This document shows, one piece after another, positions 9,654 to 21,106 of a stretch of 64,000 bases of DNA. Each line of letters begins with the position of its first letter. Position 1 is the first letter of the stretch. This stretch comes from Sulfurospirillum diekertiae (GTDB taxonomy: Bacteria > Campylobacterota > Campylobacteria > Campylobacterales > Sulfurospirillaceae). The translations under genes were made by a program, and so were the position numbers. The notes under the pieces were generated by a model. The model had not been told where the DNA came from, ran no database searches, and saw only the letters and a list, made by a program, of their open reading frames with translations. The stretch spans positions 558,001 to 622,000 of the forward strand of contig NZ_CP039734.2 of NCBI RefSeq assembly GCF_011769985.2. The letters are read 5' to 3'.

Positions 9654-10508
9654 ATGAGCGCAAAAAAGGTCTTAGGACGAGGGTTAAGTGCTATTATAGA
9701 TGATGTTGAAGAAGCCTATAAACAAGATATTGAGCAGGCTAAAGATTTAGTGCGCGAAATTGATGTTGAGCGCATTTCTCCCAACCCTTATCAACCACGT
9801 ACACATTTTAATGAAGTTGCCTTAAAAGAGCTGAGCGAATCAATTAAGCGTCATGGATTACTACAACCTATTATTGTTGTAGCAAAAGATGATAATTATA
9901 TGCTATTAGCAGGTGAACGTCGTTTACGTGCTAGTAAACTCGCTGGCTTAACTAAAATTAAAGCGATTGTTGCAGACATCGAATCAAAAAATCTGCGTGA
10001 ATTAGCGCTGATTGAAAATATCCAAAGAGAAGATCTTAATCCTGTAGAGCTTGCCGTTGCTTATAAGGAACTTATTGAAGAGTATAAAATAACTCAAGAT
10101 GGACTCTCGGAGATTATTCACAAAAGTCGTACTCAAATTACAAATACAATTCGTTTGTTAAGCCTCAGTGAGCAAACTAAAAAATATCTTGCTGAAGGCA
10201 TTCTCTCTCAAGGTCATGCCAAAGTGCTTGTAGGACTGGAACCTAAAGATGAAGAGACGATTGTTAACACCATTTTAGGTCAAAAGCTTAGTGTTCGCGA
10301 AACCGAAGCCTTGGTTAAAAAACTAAAAAGCACAGACGAAACGAGTGGTAAAAAAGAAAAAATCATTTCTGCTATTCCTGAAGAACTTCAAACACTCAAA
10401 AGCAGACTCAAAGAGCTTGGTTTTGAGGCTACACCAAAAGCCAATACCATTACAATTTATTTTAAAAACGGTGAAGCAATCTGTACTTTTTTGGAGCAAT
10501 TGAAGTAA
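9654..10508 (+). CDS. parB: ParB/Spo0J chromosome-partitioning protein
   Basis: CTPase and DNA-binding protein that loads at parS. 284 aa: N-terminal ParB domain with NPYQPR and LAGERRLRASKLAG (the GERR CTP-binding box), a central helix-turn-helix, and a C-terminal dimerisation region. In-frame GTG at 9651 directly precedes ATG 9654; ATG is preferred. Four nt separate it from parA, so the pair is co-transcribed. The atp operon promoter follows. Confidence 0.95.
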   Translation: MSAKKVLGRGLSAIIDDVEEAYKQDIEQAKDLVREIDVERISPNPYQPRTHFNEVALKELSESIKRHGLLQPIIVVAKDDNYMLLAGERRLRASKLAGLTKIKAIVADIESKNLRELALIENIQREDLNPVELAVAYKELIEEYKITQDGLSEIIHKSRTQITNTIRLLSLSEQTKKYLAEGILSQGHAKVLVGLEPKDEETIVNTILGQKLSVRETEALVKKLKSTDETSGKKEKIISAIPEELQTLKSRLKELGFEATPKANTITIYFKNGEAICTFLEQLK

Positions 10509-10558
10509 TAATATTAGTTGTTTTGGTTAATTTAATAAACGATTTTCCTTTGCTGTGT

Positions 10559-10564
10559 TACAAT
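10559..10564 (+). promoter_or_regulatory. extended -10 promoter of the ATP synthase operon
   Basis: TGTTACAAT (TGn plus TACAAT) about 87 nt before the first atp gene, in the 142-nt parB-atp gap. The upstream sequence is T-rich, as in Campylobacterota promoters. No terminator is evident after parB, so some readthrough is likely. Confidence 0.5.
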
Positions 10565-10650
10565 TCGCGCAAAATTTTGATACAGCAATCTTGTTTGTGC
10601 TAAAAAATCTTAAAAATTGAGTCTGATCTCGAGCTAAAGGAGCAAGAAAT

Positions 10651-11073
10651 ATGTTGGATATTATCCCAGCACTGTTACTGGTGACTGGAACTGTATTTTT
10701 AGTTTTGTTAATACTTCTTAACAAAACACTTTATAGACCCCTTCTGGAGTTTATCGACAATAGAAATAACTCTATTAATCGTGACTTAGAAAATGCAGGG
10801 AAAAATGCCAGTGACGTTGTAGCCTACTATAAAGAAGTAGAAACGATTTTGTCTGAGGGCAAAATGGAAGCAGCTAAAATTAGAGAAGCTGCACTGAGTG
10901 AAGCAAAAGAAAAAGCTGCAAAAAAAATTGAACAAAAAAAGAGTGATCTTGAAGTTCAAAGCGTAGTATTCTTCAAAGCTTTAGAGTCAGAAAAAGATGA
11001 GTTTAAAAATGGTCTGTTGGCACAAATGCCTCTCTTCAAAGAGAGTATTTCTGCTAAACTGAGCCATATTTAA
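10651..11073 (+). CDS. atpF': F0F1 ATP synthase subunit B'
   Basis: Peripheral-stalk subunit of the membrane ATP synthase. 140 aa: one N-terminal membrane helix (about 5-25), then a long charged helical stretch rich in Lys/Glu/Ala. Two different b-type genes in tandem (b' then b) is the Campylobacter arrangement. ATG follows AAAGGAG. Subunits a and c are not in this operon. Confidence 0.88.
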   Translation: MLDIIPALLLVTGTVFLVLLILLNKTLYRPLLEFIDNRNNSINRDLENAGKNASDVVAYYKEVETILSEGKMEAAKIREAALSEAKEKAAKKIEQKKSDLEVQSVVFFKALESEKDEFKNGLLAQMPLFKESISAKLSHI

Positions 11074-11086
11074 AAGGAGTATGTGG

Positions 11087-11602
11087 ATGAAAATGAACTA
11101 TATTTTATTTTTATTAGCTCCAATAGCACTATTTGCTAATGCGGGTGAAAGTGATGGTGCAAGCGATATCATCCCCCGAACCATCAACTTTTTAATCTTT
11201 GCTGCAATTATGTACTATTATGTTGCCGATGCTGCTAAGCAATGGTATTGTGGACGTAAAAACGAAATTGCAACAAAATTGGATTCTATTCAGGTAAAAC
11301 TTAAAGAATCAAATAGTAAAAAAGAGAATGCCCTTCTAAAAGTTGAGGAAGCAAAAGCGAATGCAAGAGCTCTTGTTGAAACAGCAAAAAAAGAGGCGAT
11401 TCTTTTAAGTGATAAAATAGCACAAGAAGCAGATGCTGAGATTGCAAATTTGTCAAAAACATTTGAAGATCGTATTGGTGTTGAACGTCGTAAAATGCAA
11501 AGAACGATTGTATGTGAAGTTTTAGATGAGATGTTCAAAGAAGGATCTATCTCTTTAGATAATGATGAGATGGTTAAAATTGTCAATAAGAAGGTTGCAT
11601 AA
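11087..11602 (+). CDS. atpF: F0F1 ATP synthase subunit B
   Basis: Second peripheral-stalk subunit. About 171 aa, with an N-terminal signal-like hydrophobic segment (ILFLLAPIALFANA), a second membrane helix (INFLIFAAIMYYYV) and a long coiled helical tail. ATG 11087 is chosen because GGAG ends 7 nt upstream; an in-frame ATG at 11081 would sit directly on the Shine-Dalgarno. The stop shares one base with the atpH start (TAATG). Confidence 0.9.
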   Translation: MKMNYILFLLAPIALFANAGESDGASDIIPRTINFLIFAAIMYYYVADAAKQWYCGRKNEIATKLDSIQVKLKESNSKKENALLKVEEAKANARALVETAKKEAILLSDKIAQEADAEIANLSKTFEDRIGVERRKMQRTIVCEVLDEMFKEGSISLDNDEMVKIVNKKVA

Positions 11603-12132
11603 TGAGTGGAGCGATAGCAAAAAAATATGTTAATGCTCTCATGAGTGGATGTACGGATAGTGAACTTACAGAAGTTTATGGCGTATTGGTTCAATTGGTT
11701 GAGGCATTTAAGCTAGAGAAGTTTATTAACATTATTCTTTCACCAGACGTAACATCAAAATCGAAAGAAGAGTTGGTTCTCTCTTTGGTTGATACTAAAA
11801 ACATAAAATTCCAAAATTTGATTAAATTGATTAATAGTAACGATCGATTAAAATTGATCCCACATATGGCTAAAGAGCTTAAATATCAACTCTCTTTGAA
11901 AAACAATAGTTTTGAAGGTAGTGTATCAACTAACTTTAAAATGAGCCAAACGCAAGTTGCTATGTTAGAAGAAAATTTCAGTAAAAAATTTAACGCTAAA
12001 GTCAATTTAAATGCCAATGCAAATGCGTATCCGGGGATTAAAGTTGAGTTAGATGATTTAGGTGTTGAAGTAAGCTTTTCTCTTGAGCGACTTAAAGCTC
12101 AAATGACAGAGCATATTTTAAAAGCAATTTAA
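11602..12132 (+). CDS. atpH: F0F1 ATP synthase subunit delta
   Basis: Links the F1 head to the stalk. 176 aa with the family pattern: N-terminal helical bundle starting MSGAIAKKYVNAL and C-terminal PGIKVELDDLGVEVSFSLER (gives a GG-like turn then the DxxxDxS-like strand). Start codon overlaps the atpF stop by one base, implying translational coupling. Sits between the b subunit and alpha, the standard place. Confidence 0.93.
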   Translation: MSGAIAKKYVNALMSGCTDSELTEVYGVLVQLVEAFKLEKFINIILSPDVTSKSKEELVLSLVDTKNIKFQNLIKLINSNDRLKLIPHMAKELKYQLSLKNNSFEGSVSTNFKMSQTQVAMLEENFSKKFNAKVNLNANANAYPGIKVELDDLGVEVSFSLERLKAQMTEHILKAI

Positions 12133-12167
12133 TAATACATAGATAAAAGAAAGTTAAGGAGTAATGT

Positions 12168-13685
12168 GTGGGAGCAAAAATGAAAGCTGACGAAATCAGT
12201 TCAATCATTAAAGAGCGTATTGAAAACTTTGAGCTTAATGTTGATATCGAAGAGACAGGAAAAGTTATTTCTGTCGCTGATGGTGTTGCCAATGTTTATG
12301 GTTTGAAAAACGTTATGGCCGGTGAAATGGTTGAGTTTGAGAATGGCGAGAGAGGAATGGCATTAAACCTTGAAGAATCAAGTGTTGGTATCGTTGTCCT
12401 TGGTAGTTGTACTGATATCAAAGAAGGTTCATCTGTTAAAAGATTATCAAAACTTTTACGTGTACCTGTGGGTGAAGCATTGGTTGGTCGTGTTGTTAAC
12501 TCATTAGGCGATCCTATTGATGCTAAAGGGCCTATTAATTCAACCGAAACACGTTTCGTTGAAGAAAAAGCGCATGGTATTATGGCACGTAAATCCGTCC
12601 ATGAACCACTCCAAACGGGTATTAAAGCGATTGATGCGCTTGTTCCAATTGGTCGAGGACAAAGAGAGCTTATTATCGGTGATAGACAAACGGGTAAAAC
12701 AACGATTGCAATTGATGCTATCATCAATCAAAAAGGTCAAAATGTTACATGTATTTATGTAGCGATTGGTCAAAAACAATCTACCGTTGCACAAGTGGTT
12801 AAAAAACTTGAAGAACACGGTGCAATGGATTATACTATTATTGTCAATGCAGGTGCCAGTGATTCAGCAGCAATGCAGTTCTTAGCACCATATACAGGCG
12901 TTTCTATGGGTGAGTATTTTAGAGACAGCGGTAAGCATGCCCTTATCGTTTACGATGATCTTTCAAAACATGCTGTTGCTTATCGTGAAATGTCATTGAT
13001 TTTAAGACGTCCTCCAGGTCGTGAAGCGTACCCAGGCGATGTTTTCTATCTACACTCAAGACTTCTTGAGCGTGCTGCAAAAGTTAACGATGAATTAGGT
13101 GCAGGTTCTTTGACTGCTCTTCCAATTATTGAAACACAAGCTGGTGACGTATCAGCGTATATTCCAACTAACGTTATTTCAATTACAGATGGTCAAATTT
13201 TCTTGGAATCCGACCTCTTTAACTCAGGTATTCGCCCAGCAATTAACGTTGGTCTATCTGTTTCTCGTGTTGGTGGTGCAGCACAAATTAAAGCAACCAA
13301 ACAAGTTGCAGGTACAATGAGACTTGACCTTGCTCAATATCGTGAGCTTCAAGCATTTGCACAATTTGCAAGTGATCTTGATGAATCAAGCCGTAAACAA
13401 TTAGAGCGTGGTCAACGAATGGTTGAACTCTTGAAACAGCCTCCTTATGCGCCAATTCCTGTTGAAAAACAAGTTTTGATTATTTTTGCAGGTGCTAAAG
13501 GGTACTTAGATAGTATTGACGTCAAGTCAGTAGGTCGTTTTGAAGCGGAACTTAACTCTTATGTTGAAGCGAAGTATGCAGATATTTTTGAACAACTTAA
13601 AGCTAAAAAAGCGATTGATAAAGAGCTTGAAGAGCTACTACATAAGGCATTGAGCGAGTTTAAAGCGACGTTTGCAGTCAAGTAA
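12168..13685 (+). CDS. atpA: F0F1 ATP synthase subunit alpha
   Basis: Non-catalytic nucleotide-binding subunit of F1. 505 aa, with Walker [30 protein letters not shown] and the arginine-finger region [10 protein letters not shown]. The GTG start at 12168 gives [18 protein letters not shown], which resembles related Campylobacterota proteins; ATG 12180 with GGAG 5 nt upstream is an alternative. Contains a near copy of the iterated palindrome (12745). Confidence 0.96.
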   Translation: MGAKMKADEISSIIKERIENFELNVDIEETGKVISVADGVANVYGLKNVMAGEMVEFENGERGMALNLEESSVGIVVLGSCTDIKEGSSVKRLSKLLRVPVGEALVGRVVNSLGDPIDAKGPINSTETRFVEEKAHGIMARKSVHEPLQTGIKAIDALVPIGRGQRELIIGDRQTGKTTIAIDAIINQKGQNVTCIYVAIGQKQSTVAQVVKKLEEHGAMDYTIIVNAGASDSAAMQFLAPYTGVSMGEYFRDSGKHALIVYDDLSKHAVAYREMSLILRRPPGREAYPGDVFYLHSRLLERAAKVNDELGAGSLTALPIIETQAGDVSAYIPTNVISITDGQIFLESDLFNSGIRPAINVGLSVSRVGGAAQIKATKQVAGTMRLDLAQYRELQAFAQFASDLDESSRKQLERGQRMVELLKQPPYAPIPVEKQVLIIFAGAKGYLDSIDVKSVGRFEAELNSYVEAKYADIFEQLKAKKAIDKELEELLHKALSEFKATFAVK

Positions 13686-13694
13686 GGATAAGCT

Positions 13695-14579
13695 ATGGCA
13701 AACCTTAAAGAGATAAAGAGAAAAATCAAGAGTGTTCAAAATACTCAAAAGACGACACGGGCTATGAAGCTTGTTTCCACTGCAAAGTTGAAACGAGCAG
13801 AAATGGCTGCAAAGCAATCACGTGTGTATGCCGTTAAGATTAACGAAGTGCTCTCTGAAATTGCATATAAAATTAATCAGTACAAAAATGGTGCTGCTGA
13901 AAGTCGTTTCTTTGATAAAAATGAAACTCCAAGCACGATAGATGTTATTTTTGTGACAGCAGATAAAGGATTGTGCGGTGGCTTTAATATTCAAACGATT
14001 AAAGCTGTTCGTAACCTTTTAACTGAAAATACAGAGAAAAAAGTGACGGTTAGACTTCGTGCTGTTGGAAGAAAAGGTATGGCGTTTTTCAATTTTCAAG
14101 GAACTGAACTTTTGACCTCTTATGCAGGTGTAAGTTCATCTCCAAGCTATGAAAAAGCACAAGAAATTATTCAAAGTGCCATTAATGATTTTGTCGAAGG
14201 TAAAACAGATAAAGTTATCTTAGTCCATAATGGTTACAAAAATATGATTTCACAGGAGTTAAAAATCGTGGATGTTGTACCTGTACAATCTCCTCTTGAG
14301 ACACTTGAAACGAGCTCTTTAATGGAATTAGAGCCTGATGAGAGTGGTGAAGAGATTTTGGACTCATTGTTACAAAAATATTTTGAATTCAATATGTATT
14401 ATGCATTGGTTGATTCATTAGCGGCTGAACACAGCGCACGTATGCAAGCAATGGAAAATGCAACAAATAACGCCAAAGAACGTGTGGGTATTTTAACTTT
14501 GGCATACAATAAAGCTAGACAAGAGTCTATTACTACTGAACTCATTGAGATCATCAGTGGTGTAGAATCTATGAAATAA
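13695..14579 (+). CDS. atpG: F0F1 ATP synthase subunit gamma
   Basis: Central rotor shaft. 294 aa; N-terminal helix [19 protein letters not shown] followed by [16 protein letters not shown], the central domain with [11 protein letters not shown], and the C-terminal helix [17 protein letters not shown] 9 nt after the atpA stop with AAGGA upstream. Confidence 0.97.
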   Translation: MANLKEIKRKIKSVQNTQKTTRAMKLVSTAKLKRAEMAAKQSRVYAVKINEVLSEIAYKINQYKNGAAESRFFDKNETPSTIDVIFVTADKGLCGGFNIQTIKAVRNLLTENTEKKVTVRLRAVGRKGMAFFNFQGTELLTSYAGVSSSPSYEKAQEIIQSAINDFVEGKTDKVILVHNGYKNMISQELKIVDVVPVQSPLETLETSSLMELEPDESGEEILDSLLQKYFEFNMYYALVDSLAAEHSARMQAMENATNNAKERVGILTLAYNKARQESITTELIEIISGVESMK

Positions 14580-16010
<1,431 letters not shown>

Positions 16011-16029
16011 GAAGCGATAAGGTTAAAAA

Positions 16030-16425
16030 ATGAATACATTAAAATTAGAAATTGTGACTCCAACAGGTCAAATTTTTGCTAACGATGTAAAGAGTGTTAC
16101 GCTTCCAGGCAAAGAGGGTGAGTTTGGTGTTTTACCAAATCACGCCTCTTTAGTAACGCTATTACAAGCAGGCGTAATTGATATTGAGCTTAAAGATGGC
16201 AATCATGATGTTGTTGCGATTAATTGGGGTCATGTCAAAGTCGATGAAAATTCTGTAACTGTTTTAGCTGATTGTGCTGTCTCAATTGGTGGAACTACTG
16301 AAAGTGAAGTAGCAAAATCTCTAGAAGCTGCTAAGCAACTTCTAGAGAGCATTAGTGACTCAGATGTCGCTATTGCTATGGCTACAGCAAAAATCGACTC
16401 AATTGCAAAAACAAGGAAGTTTTAA
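16030..16425 (+). CDS. atpC: F0F1 ATP synthase subunit epsilon
   Basis: Rotor and inhibitory subunit. 131 aa: N-terminal beta sandwich (LEIVTPTGQIFANDVKSV, LPGKEGEFGVLPNHA) and a short C-terminal helical part. ATG follows AAGG. The last atp gene; tolQ starts 5 nt after its stop, so the ATP synthase and Tol genes probably share transcripts. Confidence 0.95.
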   Translation: MNTLKLEIVTPTGQIFANDVKSVTLPGKEGEFGVLPNHASLVTLLQAGVIDIELKDGNHDVVAINWGHVKVDENSVTVLADCAVSIGGTTESEVAKSLEAAKQLLESISDSDVAIAMATAKIDSIAKTRKF

Positions 16426-16430
16426 ATCTT

Positions 16431-17018
16431 ATGTCATCATTTGAATTATTTTTGAACTATTTTGCAAGAAGTGGTTTTTTTACGTGGGTGATTTTGATCT
16501 GGCTATCTGCTTATTTTATCATAACATGTGGTATCTTCTTTAGTAGGTATCTTTACTTGGGTTATTGGCTTTCAATTGAAAAAAATTCGCTAGAGTCAAT
16601 GCTCATGGGGGCTAAGAATGTACGTGATGATTCAATTCTGAGAAAATGTTCAAGTGCAGCAGGCGCTTCAGAAAAACTTTTGAATGTATGTAAAAATGTT
16701 GCTGAAAAAAATGCAACCAGCGGTTTATGGATGCTTTCTATTATTGCCTCAACAGCACCTTTTATTGGATTGTTTGGAACGGTTGTTTCAATTTTGCAAA
16801 CATTTAGTGGACTTGGCCAATCAGGTAGTGCATCTCTTGGTGTAATAGCTCCAGCAATTAGTGAAGCCTTAGTTGCAACAGCTACAGGCATTTTTGTAGC
16901 TATACCCGCATACAGTACAAACCTCTTTCTTCGAAGAAAAGCTTATGAAGTGATTGTCTATGTACAAAGAGAAGTAGATATTTTGCTCTCTGCAAACGAA
17001 ACAAGACGAGATAGCTAA
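16431..17018 (+). CDS. tolQ: TolQ/ExbB/MotA-type proton-channel protein
   Basis: Inner-membrane motor subunit that uses the proton gradient. 195 aa with three membrane helices; the family-defining second/third helix region reads TAPFIGLFGTVVSILQTF and LVATATGIFVAIPAYS. Its place before a TolR-like gene, a TonB/TolA-like gene, tolB and pal indicates TolQ rather than siderophore ExbB, although C. jejuni annotations use exbB for this gene. Confidence 0.88.
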   Translation: MSSFELFLNYFARSGFFTWVILIWLSAYFIITCGIFFSRYLYLGYWLSIEKNSLESMLMGAKNVRDDSILRKCSSAAGASEKLLNVCKNVAEKNATSGLWMLSIIASTAPFIGLFGTVVSILQTFSGLGQSGSASLGVIAPAISEALVATATGIFVAIPAYSTNLFLRRKAYEVIVYVQREVDILLSANETRRDS

Positions 17019-17019
17019 C

Positions 17020-17412
17020 ATGATGAGTCAATTGGATGAAGTACCAGAACTAAACATTACTCCGCTTGTGGATATTATGTTGGTACTCCTCGCCATTTTA
17101 ATGGTAACAACACCTGCATTAGTTTATGAAGAGGTGATTAAACTTCCCGATGGTAGTAAATCAGCTGTTGTTAGTAAACTTCCTGAACTTGAAATTCGGG
17201 TAACGAAAGATAAAAAAGTCTACATAAAAAGTGATAGCTTTACTCTTGCTGAATTTCCTGATAGTTTTATGATGCAAAAAAGTAAATATCCACTTAAGAG
17301 CATTGTTTATATTAAAGCTGATGAAGGTCTCTCATATAAAGATGTCATGTTTGTGCTCAAAACAATTAAGCAGGCTGGTTTTACGAACGTATCTTTAGAA
17401 ACGAATGGATAA
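17020..17412 (+). CDS. tolR: TolR/ExbD-type motor protein
   Basis: Partner of TolQ. 130 aa: short cytoplasmic N terminus with ELNITPLVDIMLVLLAILM, where the Asp within the membrane helix (Asp18 or so) is the conserved proton-carrying residue, followed by a small periplasmic domain. ATG 17020 or the adjacent in-frame ATG 17023. One nt after the tolQ stop. Confidence 0.9.
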   Translation: MMSQLDEVPELNITPLVDIMLVLLAILMVTTPALVYEEVIKLPDGSKSAVVSKLPELEIRVTKDKKVYIKSDSFTLAEFPDSFMMQKSKYPLKSIVYIKADEGLSYKDVMFVLKTIKQAGFTNVSLETNG

Positions 17413-17417
17413 ATACT

Positions 17418-18194
17418 GTGTCGAGTGTGAATAGATATGCCTCTTTTGGATGGACTTTGTCCATCCTTCTCTATATATGTCTTTTAGTTGGTCTCGCTTA
17501 TGTTTTAAGCTCTCAAAAAGATACTATCAAAAATTATACTTCAAACAAAGATCCTATGAATGTTGCTTTGGTTGAGCGCAAAAAGAATGACTCAGAAAAG
17601 CCAAAAGAGGAACGAAAAAAAGAAGAGGTCCAAAAACCAGTTGAAAAACCGGCAGAAAAACCTGTCTCTGAAGATAAAAAAGTTGCTTCTTCTCCAAAAG
17701 AAGCTGTAAAGAGCCAATCACTTAGAGGTCTCTTTGAGGATATTAATACTTCCAAATTACCTCCTGATGCAAAAGAACAGAAAAAAGACCAAACTACGCC
17801 AACACGTATCAAACCGAATAAAGAAGAGACAAAAGAAAAAAGTGAGAATGCAGCATCTAAAATTGCTAACTCATTGAACTTTTCTGAGCAAAAACATTCA
17901 ATTGATACTAAAAAAGGTGGAGAGTATGACCCTTTCATTGGTAAAGTACAAGAAATCTTAGAAGAAAATTGGCAAAAGACGATTGATACAGAAAATGGAA
18001 ATGTCGCTAAGGTTGTAATCAAAGTAAGTGATCGAGGAACCTTTAGTTATAAAATAGTTTCTTTGTCTTATAATAATGAATTTAACACGAAACTCAAAGA
18101 ATTCTTAAAAGCTATGGAAAGTGTAGAATTTCCAAAGTACGAAAAAGGACCACTTTTTGAGATGCAGGTTGAATTTAAAGATATAAAGGAGTAA
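17418..18194 (+). CDS. tolA: TolA/TonB-like energy-transducing protein
   Basis: Spans the periplasm and couples TolQR to TolB/Pal. 258 aa with an N-terminal membrane anchor (about residues 10-30), a long Lys/Glu/Pro linker (about 50-150) and a C-terminal TonB-like domain (about 165-258; VQEILEENWQKTID, VEFPKYEKGP). GTG start 5 nt after the tolR stop. Sequence alone cannot separate TolA from TonB; the gene order decides. Confidence 0.82.
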   Translation: MSSVNRYASFGWTLSILLYICLLVGLAYVLSSQKDTIKNYTSNKDPMNVALVERKKNDSEKPKEERKKEEVQKPVEKPAEKPVSEDKKVASSPKEAVKSQSLRGLFEDINTSKLPPDAKEQKKDQTTPTRIKPNKEETKEKSENAASKIANSLNFSEQKHSIDTKKGGEYDPFIGKVQEILEENWQKTIDTENGNVAKVVIKVSDRGTFSYKIVSLSYNNEFNTKLKEFLKAMESVEFPKYEKGPLFEMQVEFKDIKE

Positions 18195-18197
18195 AAC

Positions 18198-19466
18198 ATG
18201 ATCAAAAAAATAGTTGCTTTCTTCTTTTTAACAATTTTTGCATATGCTTCAGATGCAACAGTAGAAATTGTAAAAAAAATAGATGTGCTACCCAAAATTG
18301 CGGTACAAGATGCAAGTCCAAAAAATGTTGATTTGGAATTTAGAAAAAGTTTTTTTAAACTTATTGCAGGAGATTTGCGCGTTAGTAGCCATTTTAATGT
18401 ACTTGACGAATATTTGCAAAGTAGTTATGAAGGGGGACCTTTAGAAAATTTTCTATCAGATAAAAAAGTAGATATGATTTTGCGTTTTAGTTTAGGTCAA
18501 GATTTTAATACGGCATCCGCAAATGTAAAATTGATTAATGCTAAAACGGGTGCAACAACTTTTGAAAAATCGTATAGTATTAGTGATAAAAAAAGAAACC
18601 CATTTTTGGCACATAAAATTGTTGTTGATGCAAATGATCAAGTGGGTGCACCTTCGGTCAAATGGATGGAGCAATCAGTTTTATTTGCACGGTATACAGA
18701 AGCAAAAAAAAGTGAAATTGTCATTTCAGATTATACACTCAGCTATCAAAAATTGATTGTTTCTGGTGGTCTAAATGTCTTTCCTAAATGGGCGAATACA
18801 GAACAAAGTGCATTTTTTTACACTTCCTATAATGGCGCTGAACCAACTATCTACAGGTATGATTTAAAAGATGGGAGTAGAAAAAGTATTATTTCAAGTT
18901 CTGGAATGCTTGTTTGCTCTGATATTTCAAAAGATGGTAATAAGTTACTTCTGACGATGGCACCTAAAGATCATCCAGATATTTATTTGTATGATTTGCA
19001 GAGTAGAAAAATCACTAAAATTACTGATTATGCAGGTATTAATGTGAATGGAAACTTTATCGATAATGATAAACGCATCGCCTTTGTTTCTGATCGACTA
19101 GGAAATCCTGATATATTTGCACAAGGAATTTATGATAAAAGCTTTGAAAAGCTCGTTTATCATGGAAAAAATAAGAATTCAATCTCAACCTATGATAATT
19201 ATATTGTTTACTCAAGTAGAGAAGGGGATAGTGAATTTGGACGAAATACTTTTAATCTCTATTTAATTTCAACAAAAACAGATTATCTTAGACAATTGAC
19301 TGCATCTGGAGAAAATCTTTATCCACGTTTTTCGCAAGATCCTGATACTATTATGTTTATAAAACAATTTGGAAATCAGAGTGCTTTGGGGATAATTCGA
19401 CTAAATGCAAACAAAACATATCAGTTTCCGTTAAAAATAGGTAAACTTCAGTCAATAGACTGGTGA
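18198..19466 (+). CDS. tolB: Tol-Pal system beta-propeller protein TolB
   Basis: Periplasmic protein that binds Pal. 422 aa: signal peptide (about 1-17, ending AYAS), N-terminal domain with VDMILRFSLGQDF, then repeated beta-propeller blades (e.g. DISKDGNKLLLTM, KRIAFVSDRLGNPDI, YDNYIVYSSREGD). ATG 3 nt after tolA, with AAGGAG. Followed by a separate promoter for pal. Confidence 0.93.
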   Translation: MIKKIVAFFFLTIFAYASDATVEIVKKIDVLPKIAVQDASPKNVDLEFRKSFFKLIAGDLRVSSHFNVLDEYLQSSYEGGPLENFLSDKKVDMILRFSLGQDFNTASANVKLINAKTGATTFEKSYSISDKKRNPFLAHKIVVDANDQVGAPSVKWMEQSVLFARYTEAKKSEIVISDYTLSYQKLIVSGGLNVFPKWANTEQSAFFYTSYNGAEPTIYRYDLKDGSRKSIISSSGMLVCSDISKDGNKLLLTMAPKDHPDIYLYDLQSRKITKITDYAGINVNGNFIDNDKRIAFVSDRLGNPDIFAQGIYDKSFEKLVYHGKNKNSISTYDNYIVYSSREGDSEFGRNTFNLYLISTKTDYLRQLTASGENLYPRFSQDPDTIMFIKQFGNQSALGIIRLNANKTYQFPLKIGKLQSIDW

Positions 19467-19485
19467 TTTTTTTAAAAAAATGTGG

Positions 19486-19491
19486 TATAAT
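19486..19491 (+). promoter_or_regulatory. extended -10 promoter of pal
   Basis: TGGTATAAT, about 42 nt before the pal start, behind a run of seven T then seven A. It gives pal its own, probably strong, transcription inside the tol operon, which suits a highly abundant lipoprotein. Confidence 0.65.
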
Positions 19492-19532
19492 TCCGAAGTT
19501 TTTAAATTTGAACTTTTAAAAAGGATCTAATA

Positions 19533-20036
19533 ATGGGTAAATTAGCTTTAACAAGCTTAGCGGTAGCGGTTTTGGTTTTAACAGGTTGTAGCCAAAAAAG
19601 TCCAGAAGTCGATATGACTAAAGGAACTGGTGATACAAAAGGTGCTGGTGTAAATGATGGCATGAGTGCACTTCAAAAATTGATTGCTTCTTTAGAAGCT
19701 AATTCTAAAACAATCTATTTTGATTTTGACAAATATAATGTCAGAAAAGACCAACAAGCAAATATTGATGCAAACGCTGCATTATTCAACTCTGCAGAGG
19801 CAAAAAGCTTCTCAATCAAAGTTGAAGGTAACTGTGATGAATTCGGTACTGACGAATACAACTACGCACTTGGTCTTAAAAGAGCAAAAAGTGTTAAAGA
19901 TGGTTTAGTTGCTAAAGGTATGGTTGCAGATAGAATTACAGTTGTAAGTTATGGTGAGAGCAATCCTGCTAGTACAGAGCACAATAAAGAAGCTTGGGCT
20001 AAAAACAGAAGAGCAGAATTTAAAGTACTTCCATAA
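19533..20036 (+). CDS. pal: peptidoglycan-associated lipoprotein
   Basis: Outer-membrane lipoprotein that binds peptidoglycan (Omp18 in Campylobacter). 167 aa: lipoprotein signal with lipobox LTGC (Cys19), linker, then an OmpA-like domain (about 55-167) with IYFDFDKYNVR, GNCDEFGTDEYNYALGLKRA and NRRAEF. ATG follows AAAAGGA. Confidence 0.96.
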   Translation: MGKLALTSLAVAVLVLTGCSQKSPEVDMTKGTGDTKGAGVNDGMSALQKLIASLEANSKTIYFDFDKYNVRKDQQANIDANAALFNSAEAKSFSIKVEGNCDEFGTDEYNYALGLKRAKSVKDGLVAKGMVADRITVVSYGESNPASTEHNKEAWAKNRRAEFKVLP

Positions 20037-20046
20037 TCTTTATTGA

Positions 20047-20997
20047 ATGAAAAAACAAATTCTTCTATTTTCGATAGCATTGCTGCCTCTGGCAGCGCTA
20101 TCGAATGAACCCTCAGCCTTTGGTAGTAATACAAATGATGTTGATAGTAGCAGTGCCACTACGTCTTATAGTAATACTGTTAGTGTAAGTGACAAAAAGT
20201 ATTTCCAAAATAATCAGAAAACAATATCTTCTACTTCCAATGATAATCTTAGTTCAACAAAAACTGATCAAGGTAGTATTTCTTCTGAACAATATGAAGG
20301 TATGCGATCAGTTGTTGATAGTTATGCAAGTAAAATTGCTAAACAAGATGATAAAATGCGACAACTCGAAGAGGAAAATAAAAAACTCAGAGAGTATGTT
20401 GAAGAAAATCGTAAAATTCAAGCGGATAACCAAGAGAAAATAAAGACAGTTGTTGGAGAACTTGGAACATTAATTGATTCCATTAATAAAAATTATGTTC
20501 CAAAAGATAAATTTGATCAACTTGCTAATGAAGTAAGAGGTGGGAAAAGTGCTTCTAAAACAGCTACTCCCGCAATTGATTCTACAAAAAAAGACACTGT
20601 GAAGGAAACTCCTCCTGCGACTAAAGTAATTTCTGCAAAAGAACTTAGCACAAAAGATAGTGCCACATTGACAAAAGAGGCAGATGATTTACTTGAGAAA
20701 AAATCATATTCAGAAGCACAAGCCCTTTATACAGAACTTTTACATCGCAATTACAAGCCTGCTAAAACAAATTTTAGTTTAGGCGAAGCAGCTTATAACC
20801 AAAAAGCTTATTCTACTGCTATTGAACATTATAAAGCAAGTATTACTGCATCGGATAAAGCAGCTTATACTCCAGCACTTTTATATCATACAGGTGTTTC
20901 ATTTGAAAAGCTTGGAAAAGCTAAAGAAGCACAAGGTTTTTATAAAGCTCTCAAAGATGGATACCCTGATTCTCCAGAAGCAAAAAAAGTAAAATAG
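20047..20997 (+). CDS. cpoB: Tol-Pal accessory protein CpoB/YbgF
   Basis: Periplasmic coordinator of cell-wall synthesis and outer-membrane constriction. 316 aa: signal peptide (about 1-19, ALS), a Ser/Thr-rich region, a coiled coil (about 92-135, Glu/Lys/Gln-rich) and C-terminal TPR-like repeats (about 205-316). Starts 10 nt after pal. A 109-nt gap with TAGAAT (-10-like) separates it from slyD. Confidence 0.88.
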   Translation: MKKQILLFSIALLPLAALSNEPSAFGSNTNDVDSSSATTSYSNTVSVSDKKYFQNNQKTISSTSNDNLSSTKTDQGSISSEQYEGMRSVVDSYASKIAKQDDKMRQLEEENKKLREYVEENRKIQADNQEKIKTVVGELGTLIDSINKNYVPKDKFDQLANEVRGGKSASKTATPAIDSTKKDTVKETPPATKVISAKELSTKDSATLTKEADDLLEKKSYSEAQALYTELLHRNYKPAKTNFSLGEAAYNQKAYSTAIEHYKASITASDKAAYTPALLYHTGVSFEKLGKAKEAQGFYKALKDGYPDSPEAKKVK

Positions 20998-21106
20998 TTT
21001 TTTTTATACATTTTCTTGCACAAAAAATAGACTTAACAATTTCTCCTAAGGGCATATACAACAAATATATGTTAGAATCTTATGTTTATAAATTAAGGGA
21101 GAAAAT

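Noticed and set aside
16431-18194. Siderophore TonB-ExbB-ExbD identity for the three genes after atpC
   Set aside because: tolB, pal and cpoB follow directly, so the Tol identity is favoured, although the sequences alone do not exclude ExbBD/TonB.
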